Source of the DNA: Roseovarius azorensis
GTDB taxonomy: Bacteria > Pseudomonadota > Alphaproteobacteria > Rhodobacterales > Rhodobacteraceae
Reading direction: 5' to 3'
NCBI RefSeq assembly: GCF_900109455.1
Contig: NZ_FOAG01000001.1
Span: forward strand, 372,001 to 436,000
DNA: 64,000 nucleotides
The notes below the pieces were generated by a model, which saw only the letters and a list, made by a program, of their open reading frames with translations, did no database searches and had not been told where the DNA came from. Of the stretch, positions 1-9,865 are shown in pieces. Each line of letters starts with the position of its first letter. Position 1 is the first letter of the stretch. A program made the translations under genes and the position numbers.

Positions 1-402
1 GTGCCCTCGGATTTGACCCAGGACCGCATCCTCGACAGTTTCGGCCAGCCCGAATTCATCCCGATCTGGGAATTGCCGCGCTTCATCGGTCAACTGGAGA
101 ATGCCGGCTTCTCGGCCCGCCGCTACGCGATCTGGTACCATACCGAACTGGCGCGTCCGGTCTTTCTGGTGGCACTGATGCTCATTTCGGCAGCCTTCAC
201 CATGCGGCATACGCGCGGGGCCAATGTGGGGCTGATGGTGATGACGGCGGTGCTCATCGGCTTTGGCCTGCACTACATCCGCAATTTCGCCCATATCCTT
301 GGCGAGAACGGTCAAATCCCGATCCTGCTGGCCGCCTGGGCCCCGCCGCTGGCGGCGGTATTTCTGGGTCTCGGCATCCTGCTGCATCTGGAGGACGGAT
401 GA
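1..402 (+). CDS. lptG: LPS export ABC transporter permease LptG, C-terminal part (5' end outside window)
   Basis: Inner-membrane subunit of the LptB2FG transporter, which extracts lipopolysaccharide and passes it to the periplasmic bridge. The 133 visible residues are the C-terminal end of the family: a short periplasmic stretch, then membrane segments (around residues 50-65, 73-95 and 107-128), ending in a hydrophobic helix. Full LptG is about 360 residues, so the true start lies upstream, and the GTG at position 1 is only the first in-frame codon. The stop overlaps the lptD start by four bases (ATGA), so the two are translationally coupled, the usual lptG-lptD order in Rhodobacterales. The identification rests on the membrane pattern plus this neighbour. 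Confidence 0.85.
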   Translation: MPSDLTQDRILDSFGQPEFIPIWELPRFIGQLENAGFSARRYAIWYHTELARPVFLVALMLISAAFTMRHTRGANVGLMVMTAVLIGFGLHYIRNFAHILGENGQIPILLAAWAPPLAAVFLGLGILLHLEDG

Positions 403-2576
403 CCCGGACGGCGCGCCTCGTTCTCTGCCTGCTGTTCTGGGCAACGGCCGCCGTTGCGCAGGACGCACCGCCTGCCCCGGCGCTGCTGGTGGCGGATGAC
501 GTGCGGCTGACGGCGGATGACAAGCTGATCGCCACCGGCAATGTCGAGGCGATGTATCAGGGACGCCGGCTCACGGCCAGCGCGATCACCTATGACCGCC
601 GCACCGATCAGATCTCGATCACCGGGCCGCTCACCCTGACGGATACAACCGAAAACACCGTGGTCCTGGCCGACAGCGCCGATCTCGACCGGGACCTTAC
701 GAACGGTCTGCTGCGCGGTGCACGGATCGTCATGGCGGATCAGCTGCAACTGGCCGCGAACGAGATGAACCGCGTCAATGGCCGCTACAATCAGCTCTAC
801 ATGGCCGCGGTCACCTCCTGTCATGTCTGCGAGACGGGGCGTCCGCCACTCTGGCAGATCCGCGCAGAGCGGATGATACATGACCAGCAAGGCCGTCAGC
901 TCTATTTTCAGAACGCCCAGTTCCGCATTCTCGACGTCCCGGTGCTTTACCTGCCGCGCCTGCGGCTGCCCGATCCGACGCTGGACCGTGCGACAGGCTT
1001 TCTCACCCCTTCGCTGGTCAGTTCAAGCCTGCTCGGGACCGGCGTTCGCGTGCCCTATTTCATCCGGCTGGGCGATCACCGCGACCTGACGCTCGCACCT
1101 TTCTGGGCCACCGACTCGCGGCGGCTGGAACTGCGCTATCGGCAGGCTTTCCGCACCGGCGATATCGAATTCAACGCTGCAATCTCGGATGACGATTTCA
1201 ACCCGCGTTCCTCGCGCGGATATCTCTTCGCCGAAGGCCGCTTTGATCTGCCGCGCGATTTCAAGCTGGGATTCAACCTGGAACTGGCCAGCGACGATAC
1301 CTTTCTGCTCGATCACGGTTTTTCCGAAAAGGATCGCCTGCAGAGCGGACTGTCGCTCGAACGCGCCCGGCGCGACGAATATATCCGGGGCGCACTCACC
1401 CATGTCCAGTCGCTGCGTGACGGCGAAAGCAACGCGACCCTTCCCTCGATCATAGGCAACGGCGAATACGAGCGGCGCTTCTTTCCAAGGCGTCTCGGCG
1501 GCGAGTTGCGCTTTGCGGCGGTGGCGCACAGCCATTATCGCAGTTCCGATCTGACCACGGACGGCCCCGATCCCGACCGCTTTGCCGATGGCCGCGACGT
1601 CACACGGCTGACCACCAGCCTCGACTGGCACAAGACCTGGACCTTGCCTGCGGGCATTCTGGGCCGCCTTCAGACCGGTCTCGCGCTCGATCACTTCGAG
1701 ATCGGTCAGGCGGGGCTGACCAGCCTCTCGCAGGCCACCGAACTGACCCCGACGGCGGCGCTGGAACTGCGCTGGCCCTGGATCAAATCCACGCCCCGAA
1801 ACGTCACTCATGTGATCGAGCCGGTGGTCCAGTTGGCATGGATCGGCGGCTCGAACCCCGATATCCCGAATGATGAAAGCATCCTGATCGAATTTGACGA
1901 GGGCAATCTCTTCAACCCGTCGCGGTTTACCGCGCCCGACCGGCGCGAGCGTGGCTATCAGGCGGCCTATGGGCTGAGCTGGACCCGCCTCGACCCTTCC
2001 GGCTGGCAAGGCTCGCTGGCGCTCGGGCAGGTGGTGCGCGACGAACAGCTGACCGAACCGGGCGGCGCCACGCCGTCTTTCACCAAATCCTCGGGCCTGC
2101 GCGACCGCCGCTCGGATCTGCTGATCGCCGGACAGTTCCGCAATGGCACCGGGCTGACCGTTACCGCGCGCAGTCTTTTTGATGACGTTTTCGACACCAC
2201 CAAGGCCGAGGCCCGCGCCAGCTGGCAGAATGACCGCACCGATATTGGCGCCACCTATGTCTGGCTCAGCGATGATCCGGCGGAAAACCGCTTCTCGACC
2301 GTGTCGGAATGGTCGATCGACGGCAGCTACCGGTTTGCCCGTCACTGGACCGGCAGCGCAGAATGGCGCTATGACGCGGCCAGCGACCGAAGCGTGCGCG
2401 CGGGTGCGGGGCTGACTTATACCAACGAATGCGTGGATGTCACGCTTTCGATCTCGCGCCGCTTTACCACTTCGACTATCCTTGAACCGGAAACGAACAT
2501 AGGCTTTACGATCGGGGTGCGGGGCTTTTCCGCCGGCACGCGCGACACGAGCTTTACACGCAAATGCAAGAACTGA
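399..2576 (+). CDS. lptD: LPS-assembly outer-membrane protein LptD
   Basis: Outer-membrane beta-barrel that inserts LPS into the outer leaflet together with LptE. The 725 residues begin with a signal peptide (about residues 1-20, cleavage after AVA). An OstA-type periplasmic beta-jellyroll follows (about 25-150), then a long barrel of alternating aromatic strands. Four cysteines, C141, C144, C678 and C723, are placed so that N-domain-to-barrel disulfides could form, as known for E. coli LptD. The gene overlaps lptG upstream and surA downstream, so it sits in one envelope-biogenesis operon. The length matches alphaproteobacterial LptD. Confidence 0.95.
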   Translation: MTRTARLVLCLLFWATAAVAQDAPPAPALLVADDVRLTADDKLIATGNVEAMYQGRRLTASAITYDRRTDQISITGPLTLTDTTENTVVLADSADLDRDLTNGLLRGARIVMADQLQLAANEMNRVNGRYNQLYMAAVTSCHVCETGRPPLWQIRAERMIHDQQGRQLYFQNAQFRILDVPVLYLPRLRLPDPTLDRATGFLTPSLVSSSLLGTGVRVPYFIRLGDHRDLTLAPFWATDSRRLELRYRQAFRTGDIEFNAAISDDDFNPRSSRGYLFAEGRFDLPRDFKLGFNLELASDDTFLLDHGFSEKDRLQSGLSLERARRDEYIRGALTHVQSLRDGESNATLPSIIGNGEYERRFFPRRLGGELRFAAVAHSHYRSSDLTTDGPDPDRFADGRDVTRLTTSLDWHKTWTLPAGILGRLQTGLALDHFEIGQAGLTSLSQATELTPTAALELRWPWIKSTPRNVTHVIEPVVQLAWIGGSNPDIPNDESILIEFDEGNLFNPSRFTAPDRRERGYQAAYGLSWTRLDPSGWQGSLALGQVVRDEQLTEPGGATPSFTKSSGLRDRRSDLLIAGQFRNGTGLTVTARSLFDDVFDTTKAEARASWQNDRTDIGATYVWLSDDPAENRFSTVSEWSIDGSYRFARHWTGSAEWRYDAASDRSVRAGAGLTYTNECVDVTLSISRRFTTSTILEPETNIGFTIGVRGFSAGTRDTSFTRKCKN

Positions 2577-3814
2577 TGAGGATGACCCCGATGCTTTGCC
2601 GGACACTCTGCGCCTTGGCCGTTACCGTCCTTGCAGCCCTGACTGCCATCCCTGTCGCAGCGCAGAATCTCTTTGAGCCAGTGATTCTTGTCAACGAGCA
2701 GGCCGTCACCCGCTACGAACTCCAACAGCGGGCGCGCATGCTGACGCTGTTCCGGGCGCCAGGCGATCCCAACCGACTCGCGCGTGAGCAGCTGATCGAG
2801 GAACGGATCAAGCTCGACGCCGCGCGGATCAGTGGCATCGTTCTGGATGACGACGCCGTGCGCGCGGGCATGGAGGAATTCGCCGGTCGCGCCAATATGA
2901 GCGGCGAGCAATTCGTGCAGGCCCTCGCCGGCGAAGGGGTTTCGGAATCGACATTCCGCGAATTCGTGCGCGCCGGGATCACCTGGCGCGAGGTGACCCG
3001 CGCTCGGTTCGCCAGCCGGGTTTCGGTAAGCGACAGCGATCTGGAGCGCGCGACGCTGGCGCTGACGGGCGGCTCTTCGGTGCGGGTGCTGCTGTCCGAA
3101 ATAATCCTGCCGGTCAACAGCCTGGAGGATGCCGAGGAGAAACAGGCGCTTGCCGCGGGCATCGCCGAGTCGACCAGCGAAAGCGAATTCGCCGCCGCCG
3201 CGCGGCGTCATTCCGCCGCCCCGTCGGCGGCGCAGGGCGGGCGGATGAACTGGGTGCAGCTCAGCGATCTGCCCCCCGGTCTGCGCCAGGTCATTCTGAC
3301 GCTCGGACCGGGTGAGGTGTCCGACCCCCTGCCGATCGACGGTGCGCTGGCACTGTTCTACTTGCGCGACATCGAGGAAACCTCGGTCGCCACGCCGGAA
3401 TATTCCGCCATAGAATATGCCGCATACTACATCCCTGGCGGGCGCAGCGCGCAGGCGCTGCAACGCGCCGCGCAGGTGCGGGCGCAGGTCGATGTCTGCG
3501 ACGATCTCTACGGTGTGGCTCTTGGCCAGCCCCCCGAGGTGCTGGAACGCGGTTCGAAGGCGCCTGAGGAGATTCCCGCCGACATCGCCGCCGAACTGGC
3601 GCGGCTCGATCCGGGCGAAAGCTCTGCTAACATCACCCGGGCCAACGGGCAGACACTGGTGTTTCTGATGCTCTGCGGGCGCTCGCCCAAGCTGGACGGC
3701 GAACAGCCCACGGTCGAGGATCTGTCGAATTTCATTCGTAATCAGCGGATCGAATCCTTTGCAAACAGCTATCTTGAACAGCTGCGCGCCGAGGCGCGGA
3801 TCGTCGAGAAGTGA
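2576..3814 (+). CDS. surA: SurA-type periplasmic peptidyl-prolyl isomerase / chaperone
   Basis: Periplasmic chaperone for outer-membrane proteins, including LptD encoded just upstream. The ATG at 2576 overlaps the lptD stop (TGATG) and gives a clean signal peptide ending in PVAAQ; an ATG at 2564 inside lptD would add only four residues. The mature protein has the helical SurA N-domain beginning with the typical LFEPVILVNEQAVTRYEL-like segment, then one recognisable parvulin domain (roughly residues 165-270, with the GGRMNW signature). A second, degenerate isomerase-like region follows. The downstream neighbours pdxA and rsmA reproduce the conserved surA-pdxA-rsmA order. Confidence 0.9.
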   Translation: MRMTPMLCRTLCALAVTVLAALTAIPVAAQNLFEPVILVNEQAVTRYELQQRARMLTLFRAPGDPNRLAREQLIEERIKLDAARISGIVLDDDAVRAGMEEFAGRANMSGEQFVQALAGEGVSESTFREFVRAGITWREVTRARFASRVSVSDSDLERATLALTGGSSVRVLLSEIILPVNSLEDAEEKQALAAGIAESTSESEFAAAARRHSAAPSAAQGGRMNWVQLSDLPPGLRQVILTLGPGEVSDPLPIDGALALFYLRDIEETSVATPEYSAIEYAAYYIPGGRSAQALQRAAQVRAQVDVCDDLYGVALGQPPEVLERGSKAPEEIPADIAAELARLDPGESSANITRANGQTLVFLMLCGRSPKLDGEQPTVEDLSNFIRNQRIESFANSYLEQLRAEARIVEK

Positions 3815-4776
3815 CGCTTCCGGTTGCGCTCAGCTGCGGTGAACCGGCGGGCATCGGGCCAGAAATCGCCGCCGCCGCCTGGGCCGCGCTGCGAGGCAGC
3901 CTGCCGTTCTTTCTGATCGGCGATCCCGCGCATCTGCCCGCAGGCACGCCCGTGACCGAAATCGACGACCCCGCCGAGGCTGCTGCCGCGACGGGTTTGC
4001 CCGTGCTGCGTCACACCTTTCCCGGCACCCTGACCCCCGGCATCCCCAACCCCGCCCATGCCGTGGCCGTGATTGAGGTCATCGCGCGCGGCGTCTCGCT
4101 GGTGCAAACGGGTCAGGCGCTTGCGCTTTGCACCGGCCCCATCCAAAAGCAGGCGCTGCAGGAGGGGGCCGGTTTCGCCTTTCCTGGGCATACCGAATAC
4201 CTTGCCCATCTCGCAGGCGTGCCGCGCGTGGTGATGATGCTGGCCAGCGCGCAGTTGCGCGTCGTGCCCGCCACAATCCATATCCCGCTGAGCGATGTGC
4301 CGCGGGCGCTCAGCCCTGAGCTTCTTGAGGAAACGATCCGCATCACCCACGCCGCGCTGATCCGCGATTTCGGCATCAGCGCCCCGCGTCTCGCCATCGC
4401 CGGTCTCAATCCGCATGCGGGCGAGGGCGGCCGGATGGGTCGCGAAGAGACCGAGATCATCGCCCCCGTGCTCGACCGCCTGCGCGCCCGCGGCTTCGAC
4501 CTGCGCGGACCGCTTTCCGCCGACACGATGTTCCACGCCGCCGCCCGCGCGCGGTATGACGCGGCCATCGCCATGTATCACGATCAGGCGCTCATCCCGA
4601 TCAAGACGCTCGATTTCGACCGTGGCGTCAATGTCACCCTGGGCCTGCCCTTCGTCCGCACCTCGCCCGATCACGGCACCGCGCTCGACATCGCGGGGCA
4701 GGGCGTGGCCAACCCCACCTCGCTCATCGAGGCGCTGAAACTGGCGCAGCGCATGGGGCTTGCGCGCCGCGCATGA
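3811..4776 (+). CDS. pdxA: 4-hydroxythreonine-4-phosphate dehydrogenase PdxA
   Basis: Cytoplasmic metal- and NAD-dependent enzyme of the DXP-dependent pyridoxal phosphate pathway, oxidising 4-phosphohydroxy-L-threonine. The protein is 321 residues, the usual length. Family motifs are visible: [10 protein letters not shown] at the N-terminus, GHTEYLA (substrate and metal histidine), [16 protein letters not shown] and [12 protein letters not shown] near the C-terminus. It starts at a GTG that overlaps the surA stop (GTGA) and ends overlapping the rsmA start (ATGA), so it is translationally coupled on both sides. Confidence 0.96.
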   Translation: MTLPVALSCGEPAGIGPEIAAAAWAALRGSLPFFLIGDPAHLPAGTPVTEIDDPAEAAAATGLPVLRHTFPGTLTPGIPNPAHAVAVIEVIARGVSLVQTGQALALCTGPIQKQALQEGAGFAFPGHTEYLAHLAGVPRVVMMLASAQLRVVPATIHIPLSDVPRALSPELLEETIRITHAALIRDFGISAPRLAIAGLNPHAGEGGRMGREETEIIAPVLDRLRARGFDLRGPLSADTMFHAAARARYDAAIAMYHDQALIPIKTLDFDRGVNVTLGLPFVRTSPDHGTALDIAGQGVANPTSLIEALKLAQRMGLARRA

Positions 4777-5624
4777 ACAGGCTCGACACTCTCCCGCCGC
4801 TCAGCCGGGTGATCGCCACGCATGGCCTCTCGGCGCGCAAGTCGCTGGGGCAGAATTTCCTGCTCGATCTCAACCTCACCGCCAAGATCGCCCGGCAGGC
4901 GGGCGACCTCAGCGCCTGCGATGTGCTGGAGATCGGTCCCGGTCCGGGCGGCCTTACCCGTGGCCTGCTGGTCGAGGGGGCGCGCCATGTGCTCGCCGTC
5001 GAAAAGGATGCGCGCTGCCTGCCCGCGTTGCAGGAGATTGCCGAGGCTGCGCCAGGCCGCCTCAACATCATCAACGCCGACGCGCTGGACCTCGACCCGC
5101 TGGCGCATCTTTCGTCACCCATCCGGGTGGTGTCGAACCTGCCCTACAATGTGGGCACCGAACTGCTGATCCGCTGGCTCACGCCCCCCGAATGGCCGCC
5201 GTTCTGGCAATCGCTCACGCTGATGTTCCAGCGCGAGGTGGCCGAACGGATCGTGGCACAGCCGGGGGGCAAGGCATACGGGCGGCTTGCGCTGCTGGCG
5301 CAATGGCGCGCCACGCCGCGCATCGTGATGCACCTGCCGCCGGGCGCATTCACCCCGCCGCCCAAGGTATCGAGCGCGGTGGTCCACCTGACCGCACTGC
5401 CCGCGCCGCGCTTTCCCGCCGATCCGGGTATCCTCGAAAGCGTGATCGCCCGCGCCTTCAACCAGCGCCGCAAGATGCTGCGCGCGGCGCTCAGGGGGGC
5501 AGCCCCGGATATCGAGGACCGGCTGCTTGCCGCTGGCATCCTGCCCACCGAGCGCGCCGAGACCGTCAGCCTCGAACAGTTCTGCGCGCTGGCCCGGCGC
5601 ATGCCGGGCGGGGCGGAGGGGTAG
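4773..5624 (+). CDS. rsmA: 16S rRNA (adenine1518-N6/adenine1519-N6)-dimethyltransferase RsmA
   Basis: Dimethylates two adjacent adenines in the 3' hairpin of 16S rRNA during 30S maturation. The 283-residue protein shows the family start ([10 protein letters not shown]), the SAM-binding [14 protein letters not shown] motif, the catalytic [11 protein letters not shown] motif and the [13 protein letters not shown]-terminal helix. The start overlaps the pdxA stop by four bases. It is the last gene of the lptG-lptD-surA-pdxA-rsmA run; the next gene is on the opposite strand. Confidence 0.96.
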   Translation: MNRLDTLPPLSRVIATHGLSARKSLGQNFLLDLNLTAKIARQAGDLSACDVLEIGPGPGGLTRGLLVEGARHVLAVEKDARCLPALQEIAEAAPGRLNIINADALDLDPLAHLSSPIRVVSNLPYNVGTELLIRWLTPPEWPPFWQSLTLMFQREVAERIVAQPGGKAYGRLALLAQWRATPRIVMHLPPGAFTPPPKVSSAVVHLTALPAPRFPADPGILESVIARAFNQRRKMLRAALRGAAPDIEDRLLAAGILPTERAETVSLEQFCALARRMPGGAEG

Positions 5625-5666
5625 GGGCGGGGCGGCGCGAGCGGCAACATCAATCCGGTCCCGCGC

Positions 5667-6245
5667 CTACCGCGTCAGGACCAGCCTGCCGCCGGTGATC
5701 TCGATGCTGGAGAACCGTTGCAGGTAATCCATCCCCAGCAGCGATTGCTCCAACTCGCCCTCGTTGACCACCGCGCGCACGCCCTCGTGCCGCACCGGCC
5801 CCACGGCGATGCTGTCCAGACGTACCGGCGCCGTGCGCACCATCCCGTTGGCGGTCCGCGCGCGGCCCAGGTAGACCAGGCTTGCGGTATCGATTCCGGC
5901 GCGCTCCGCGTCTCTCCGGCTCAGGACGATCTGGCTTGCCCCGGTATCGACCACGAACCGCAGCGTGGCGCCGTTGACCTCGGCCATTAGGTAATAATGC
6001 CCGTCCGGCGCGCGTGGCAGTTCGATCCGGTCACCTGACACCACGTTCTGCATCGGTCGTACGCTCTGGCGAATATCGTCCCATAGCCCCACGACCGCGA
6101 TCGCGCCCAGAAAGATCAGCCCCCAGATCAGCGCCTGCTGCATCAGCTTGCCTAGCGACGCACGGTTCTGGGCCACAAACCACAGCAGGATCGCCGATCC
6201 CAGAATGATCAGATAGGTCAGGCGCGCGAAATCGAACTGTTCCAT
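5667..6245 (-). CDS. Membrane-anchored retropepsin-like aspartic protease (TIGR02281 type)
   Basis: 192 residues with two N-terminal membrane helices (about 8-25 and 36-54), then a single retropepsin-type domain carrying the catalytic FVVDTGASQIVLS motif and a LLGMDYLQRF motif near the end. This matches the clan AA aspartic protease family found as one-copy, membrane-anchored proteins in alphaproteobacteria; it would act as a homodimer, with the domain probably periplasmic. The substrate is unknown. It is followed downstream by the convergent rsmA gene and preceded by marC on the same strand, 17 bases away. Confidence 0.85.
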   Translation of the reverse strand: MEQFDFARLTYLIILGSAILLWFVAQNRASLGKLMQQALIWGLIFLGAIAVVGLWDDIRQSVRPMQNVVSGDRIELPRAPDGHYYLMAEVNGATLRFVVDTGASQIVLSRRDAERAGIDTASLVYLGRARTANGMVRTAPVRLDSIAVGPVRHEGVRAVVNEGELEQSLLGMDYLQRFSSIEITGGRLVLTR

Positions 6246-6262
6246 GATCCCGATATAGGCCC

Positions 6263-6889
6263 TCAGCCCACCAGACCAAAGCCGCGTAACCCGTCCAGCA
6301 CGAATTGTACCGCCAGAGCGGCCAGCAGCATCCCCAGAAGGCGTGTGACCACGTTGATCCCCACCCTGCCAAGGGCGCGCTCCAGCATTCCGGCCATCAG
6401 GAACATGACGAACACCAGCACGATCACCAGCAGCATCACCCCGATCACCCAGGCCAGCCCCTCGGCGCCCGGCTTCTGTCCCGCCAGCAGGATCACCGTG
6501 GCGATCGAGCCGGGTCCGGCGATCAGCGGAATGGCGATGGGAAAGACTGACGGGTCGTCGCCCTCGTCCTCGTCGGCGGTATCTGCCTGTCCCTTGCGCC
6601 GCTGCCCGCGCCGCTCGAACAGCATGTCGAGTGCTGTCAGAAACAGCAGCATGCCCCCCGCGATGCGAAAGGCGGGCATCGAGATACCGATGAAACCCAG
6701 CACTGCCTCGCCAAAGGCGGCAAAAACGATCAGCAACAGCGCAGAGGTGACGCAGGCGCGAATGGCAATCGCCCGCCGCCGTGCCGTGCTCATGCCCTGC
6801 GTCAGCGCCACGAACAGCGGCGTCATCCCGATAGGGTCGATGATCACGAACAGCGTGACAAAGGCGGTGATCAGGAATGCGGTATCCAT
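6263..6889 (-). CDS. MarC family integral membrane protein
   Basis: Inner-membrane protein of the MarC/UPF0056 family, whose transport function is not established. The 208 residues carry six hydrophobic segments and the family signature near the start, FVIIDPIGMTPLFVALT. A charged cytoplasmic loop rich in Asp and Glu lies at about residues 90-110. I chose the ATG at 6889, which gives the usual N-terminus beginning with a hydrophobic helix; the ORF runs in frame back to 6928 but that extension is charged and unlike the family. It may be co-transcribed with the MarR gene upstream. Confidence 0.88.
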   Translation of the reverse strand: MDTAFLITAFVTLFVIIDPIGMTPLFVALTQGMSTARRRAIAIRACVTSALLLIVFAAFGEAVLGFIGISMPAFRIAGGMLLFLTALDMLFERRGQRRKGQADTADEDEGDDPSVFPIAIPLIAGPGSIATVILLAGQKPGAEGLAWVIGVMLLVIVLVFVMFLMAGMLERALGRVGINVVTRLLGMLLAALAVQFVLDGLRGFGLVG

Positions 6890-6955
6890 GCAGGGCAGCC
6901 TATCGCGGTTATCTCCGCCTTGCACCATGTCGCGGCGCGAATGCCAAGGGCAATC

Positions 6956-7399
6956 TTATTCGGGCAGGGCGCGCGCCATGATCTCTGCCGCCCGACGCAG
7001 GGTTTCGGACTCCTGTGCCAGATCGTCCTCCCACGCCGCGAGGATCGCCCGACAGAGCGCCATCAGCCGCGTGCCCGCGTCGGTAAAGGTGATCAGGCTT
7101 TGATTGCGACGCTCGGGATCCGGGCACAGCCGCAGATAGCCCATCTCTGCCAGCGCCGCCGCCTGCCGCTGCGTCGCCTGACGGCTGACACCAATCCTTC
7201 GCGCCACCTCTGACGCGGTATTCTCGCCGCACAGCAACGCGGCGAGAAAGCTCAGTTGCGCGGGGCTGAGCGGTATCCCGTGCCGGTCGCGCAATGCCGC
7301 CGCCAGATGCCGCGTCAGCCGTTCCTGGAACCCGCGCGCGGCATGATAGAGGTCGAGCGTGAGGCTGTCCGGCATTTCAGTTGTCAACTTTGTTGACAT
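6956..7399 (-). CDS. MarR family transcriptional regulator
   Basis: Winged-helix DNA-binding repressor of 147 residues. The recognisable core is LSPAQLSFLAALL, then ASEVARRIGVSRQATQRQAAALAEMG (recognition helix) and the wing with CPDPERRNQS. The ATG at 7399 lies inside a palindrome shared with the divergent promoter; an alternative ATG at 7375 would shorten the protein by eight residues, and neither has a good ribosome binding site. The divergent small membrane protein (7453) is the obvious regulated target, and autoregulation is likely because one operator covers the start of this gene. Confidence 0.85.
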   Translation of the reverse strand: MSTKLTTEMPDSLTLDLYHAARGFQERLTRHLAAALRDRHGIPLSPAQLSFLAALLCGENTASEVARRIGVSRQATQRQAAALAEMGYLRLCPDPERRNQSLITFTDAGTRLMALCRAILAAWEDDLAQESETLRRAAEIMARALPE

Positions 7400-7437
7400 T
7401 TTGGCTTGCCCCGATATCTTGTCAATAATGTTGACAA
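7381..7437. promoter_or_regulatory. Two matching 19-bp palindromic operators between marR and the divergent gene
   Basis: Two inverted repeats of the form TTGTCAA-N5-TTGACA(A/T) occupy 7381-7399 and 7419-7437, with centres 38 bp apart. The first covers the marR start codon and the second lies just upstream of the ribosome binding site of the divergent gene. Their size and symmetry suit a MarR dimer. Occupancy of both would repress marR and the membrane-protein gene together. The sequence match is direct; assignment to this MarR protein is inference from position. Confidence 0.75.
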
Positions 7438-7452
7438 TATTGGAGGTGAATC

Positions 7453-7839
7453 ATGTCTCTTGCAACCGTCTTGCGGCTCAACGCGGTCTCCTGCCTGGGC
7501 TTTGGCTTGCTCTTTCTGTTCGCGCCCGGCGTGACGGCAGGCTTTCTCGGCACGCCGCCCGTCTGGTTGCTGGTGGCGCTCGGGGCGGGGCTGATCGGCA
7601 ACGGCATCCTGCTCTGGCTCAGTCAGCACCGTGGCCGCGCCCCCCGGCGGCACGAGGTGCTGTTCTTCAGCATTGGCGATTTCGGGTGGGTGGCGATGAC
7701 CGTCGTGCTGATCGCCTCGGGGTTCTGGATTGTCACGCCCGAGGGCCGGATCGCGGCCCTTTTGGTGGCTGCCGGGGTCGGGGCGATGGGGGTGTTGCAA
7801 TGGCGTGGCTTACCGAGGTCGGAGGCACCGCATAGCTGA
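7453..7839 (+). CDS. Small four-helix membrane protein controlled by the adjacent MarR regulator
   Basis: 128 residues with four hydrophobic segments (about 8-30, 36-56, 72-92 and 96-114) and a short basic loop (HRGRAPRRHE) between helices 2 and 3. I do not recognise a named family with certainty; it resembles small uncharacterised integral membrane proteins of Rhodobacterales. A good ribosome binding site (GGAGGTGAATC) precedes the ATG. Being divergent from marR and sharing its operators, it may be induced by a small-molecule ligand and could have a stress or efflux-related role, but nothing in the protein proves this. Confidence 0.75.
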   Translation: MSLATVLRLNAVSCLGFGLLFLFAPGVTAGFLGTPPVWLLVALGAGLIGNGILLWLSQHRGRAPRRHEVLFFSIGDFGWVAMTVVLIASGFWIVTPEGRIAALLVAAGVGAMGVLQWRGLPRSEAPHS

Positions 7840-7843
7840 TGCC

Positions 7844-7880
7844 CGATCCGTACGGTCCGCGCCTTGAACCGTACGGATTG
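7844..7880. terminator. Bidirectional hairpin between converging genes
   Basis: A perfect 11-bp stem (ATCCGTACGGT / ACCGTACGGAT, extendable by two more pairs) with an 11-base loop fills the 43-bp gap between the small membrane protein gene and the oppositely oriented ABC-F gene. There is no clear T-tract on either side, so it may act as a transcription or 3'-end stabilising element rather than a classic terminator. Confidence 0.6.
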
Positions 7881-7882
7881 TC

Positions 7883-9730
7883 TCAGTCCTCCGCCGCTTC
7901 CAGCCGCTCCAGCGCCTCGATCCACAGGGTCTCCGCCAGCGCCAGACCGTCCTCGATCTCGGCATATTTCTTCTGCCATTGGGTCAGGCCATGGGTGTCG
8001 TCATAGATCGCCGGATCGGCCAGTTTCGCGGCCACCTTGTTCTCCATGTCATGCAGCTTTTCAATGCGCTCCTCGCAACGGCGCACGTCCTGTCGCAGCT
8101 TGAGGATGGCATCGCGAGATGGGCGTTTTGCCTTGATTTCCTTTGGTTTTTCAGAAGGCTTGTTGATGTCGGAACCATTGAGCAGCATCGCGCGATAGCT
8201 CTCCAGGTCGCCCTCGTAGAGGGCCACCGATCCGTCCTTCACCAACCACAGCCGATCCGCCACGAGACCGAGCAGATGCATGTCATGGCTGACCAGGATG
8301 ATCGCGCCGGTATAGGCGGTCAGTGCCTCGACCAGCGCCTCGCGGCTCTCGATGTCCAGATGGTTCGTCGGCTCGTCAAGGATCAGCATATGCGGCGCAT
8401 CCAGCGTCGCCAGCATCAATGACAACCGCGCCTTCTGCCCGCCAGACAGCTTACCCACCAGCGTTTCCGCCTGTTCCGCGCCTATTCCAAAGCCCCCCAG
8501 CCGTGCCCTCAGCTTGGTCGGGGTTTCGGTCGGGCGCATCCGGCGGATGTGGTCGATGGGCGTCTCGTCCAGATGCAGTTCGTCGACCTGATGCTGTGCG
8601 AAATAGCCCACGCGCAGCTTGGAAGCCTTGTGAATTTGTCCCTCAAATACTTGAAGTTTGCTTGACAATAGCTTGGAAAGAGTAGATTTTCCCTCACCAT
8701 TCCGACCCAGAAGCGCGATCCGGTCGTCCTGATCAATCCGCAGGTTGAGCCGCCGCAAGACCGGCACGCCGTCATAGCCTACGCTGCCGCTCTCGATCCG
8801 CAGGATGGGCGGTGACAATTCCTCGGGCGCGGGAAATGTGAAGCGTTTGAGCGCCGCCTCTTGCGGCGTCGTGATCGGTTTGAGCCTGGCTATCATCTTG
8901 AGACGCGATTGCGCCTGCACGGCCTTGCTCGCCTTGGCGCGGAACCGGTCCACAAAGCTTTGCAGATGCGCGCGCCGCGCATCCTGTTTCCTGGCCTCGG
9001 ATGCGGCGGCAGCGAGACGAGCGGCGCGGGTTTCCGCGAATGTCTCGTAGCCGCCTTGGTATAGCGTGAGTTTCTTGTCCTCAAGATGCAGGATCGAACC
9101 GACGGCGCGGTTGAGAAGCCCGCGGTCGTGACTGATTATGAGCACCGTATGCGGGTAGCGTGCCAGGTAGGTTTCCAGCCACAACGCGCCCTCAAGGTCG
9201 AGATAGTTGGTCGGTTCGTCCAGCAGCAGAAGATCGGGCTGCGAGAAGAGAACTCCGGCCAACGCCACCCGCATCCGCCAGCCGCCGGAAAAGGCGGAGC
9301 AGGGCATGAGTTGTTCCGCGTCGGTAAAGCCCAACCCCTTAAGGATGCTCGCGGCGCGCGCCTCGGCGGACCAGGCGTCGATATCGGCCAGCCGGGTCTG
9401 GATCTCGGCGATCCGCGCGCCATCGGTAGAGTGTTCGGATTCTTTCAATAATTCAGCGCGTTCCGTATCATAGTTCAACACGGTCTGGAGCAAGGACACG
9501 TCATTTCCCGGCACCTCCTGCGCCACGCCGCCGATGCGCGCGCGCGGTGGCAAGCTGATACTGCCACTCTCCAGTGCCAGTTCGCCCCGGATCAGGCGAA
9601 AGAGGGTTGTCTTGCCCGTGCCGTTGCGGCCCACGATCCCGACCTTGTGGCCATCGGGGATGGAGGCGGAGGCATGTTCGATCAGCGTGCGGCCAGCGAC
9701 CGAATAGGTGATATCGTCAATGTGCAACAT
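7883..9730 (-). CDS. ABC-F family ATPase (Uup/YheS-like, ribosome-associated)
   Basis: Soluble tandem-ABC protein of 615 residues with no membrane domain. The first nucleotide-binding domain has Walker [11 protein letters not shown] and a signature region near [12 protein letters not shown] with Walker [13 protein letters not shown]. The second has [22 protein letters not shown] and [12 protein letters not shown]. The two are joined by the ABC-F linker rich in Ala, Arg and Lys. A charged C-terminal coiled coil (about 530-615) follows a basic linker. ABC-F proteins act on translating ribosomes, and this one is of the housekeeping type rather than an antibiotic-resistance form. The start at 9730 ([16 protein letters not shown]) matches the family; an in-frame ATG at 9748 adds only six residues. 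Confidence 0.92.
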   Translation of the reverse strand: MLHIDDITYSVAGRTLIEHASASIPDGHKVGIVGRNGTGKTTLFRLIRGELALESGSISLPPRARIGGVAQEVPGNDVSLLQTVLNYDTERAELLKESEHSTDGARIAEIQTRLADIDAWSAEARAASILKGLGFTDAEQLMPCSAFSGGWRMRVALAGVLFSQPDLLLLDEPTNYLDLEGALWLETYLARYPHTVLIISHDRGLLNRAVGSILHLEDKKLTLYQGGYETFAETRAARLAAAASEARKQDARRAHLQSFVDRFRAKASKAVQAQSRLKMIARLKPITTPQEAALKRFTFPAPEELSPPILRIESGSVGYDGVPVLRRLNLRIDQDDRIALLGRNGEGKSTLSKLLSSKLQVFEGQIHKASKLRVGYFAQHQVDELHLDETPIDHIRRMRPTETPTKLRARLGGFGIGAEQAETLVGKLSGGQKARLSLMLATLDAPHMLILDEPTNHLDIESREALVEALTAYTGAIILVSHDMHLLGLVADRLWLVKDGSVALYEGDLESYRAMLLNGSDINKPSEKPKEIKAKRPSRDAILKLRQDVRRCEERIEKLHDMENKVAAKLADPAIYDDTHGLTQWQKKYAEIEDGLALAETLWIEALERLEAAED

Positions 9731-9865
9731 GCGCACCGCATGCCGCATGTGCGCGCCGCCGTCAATCGCGGCTTTTCAAGGGGCGATGCGCATGCTATCG
9801 GACCCGCGATCAAACGCGGTCGGGCAAGGGGCCTGATCGGCAAAACCAATGGAAAAGAGGCTGAA

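Noticed and set aside
1023..2606. 527-residue minus-strand ORF opposite lptD
   Set aside because: Antisense shadow of the lptD barrel region; no recognisable domain or suitable start.
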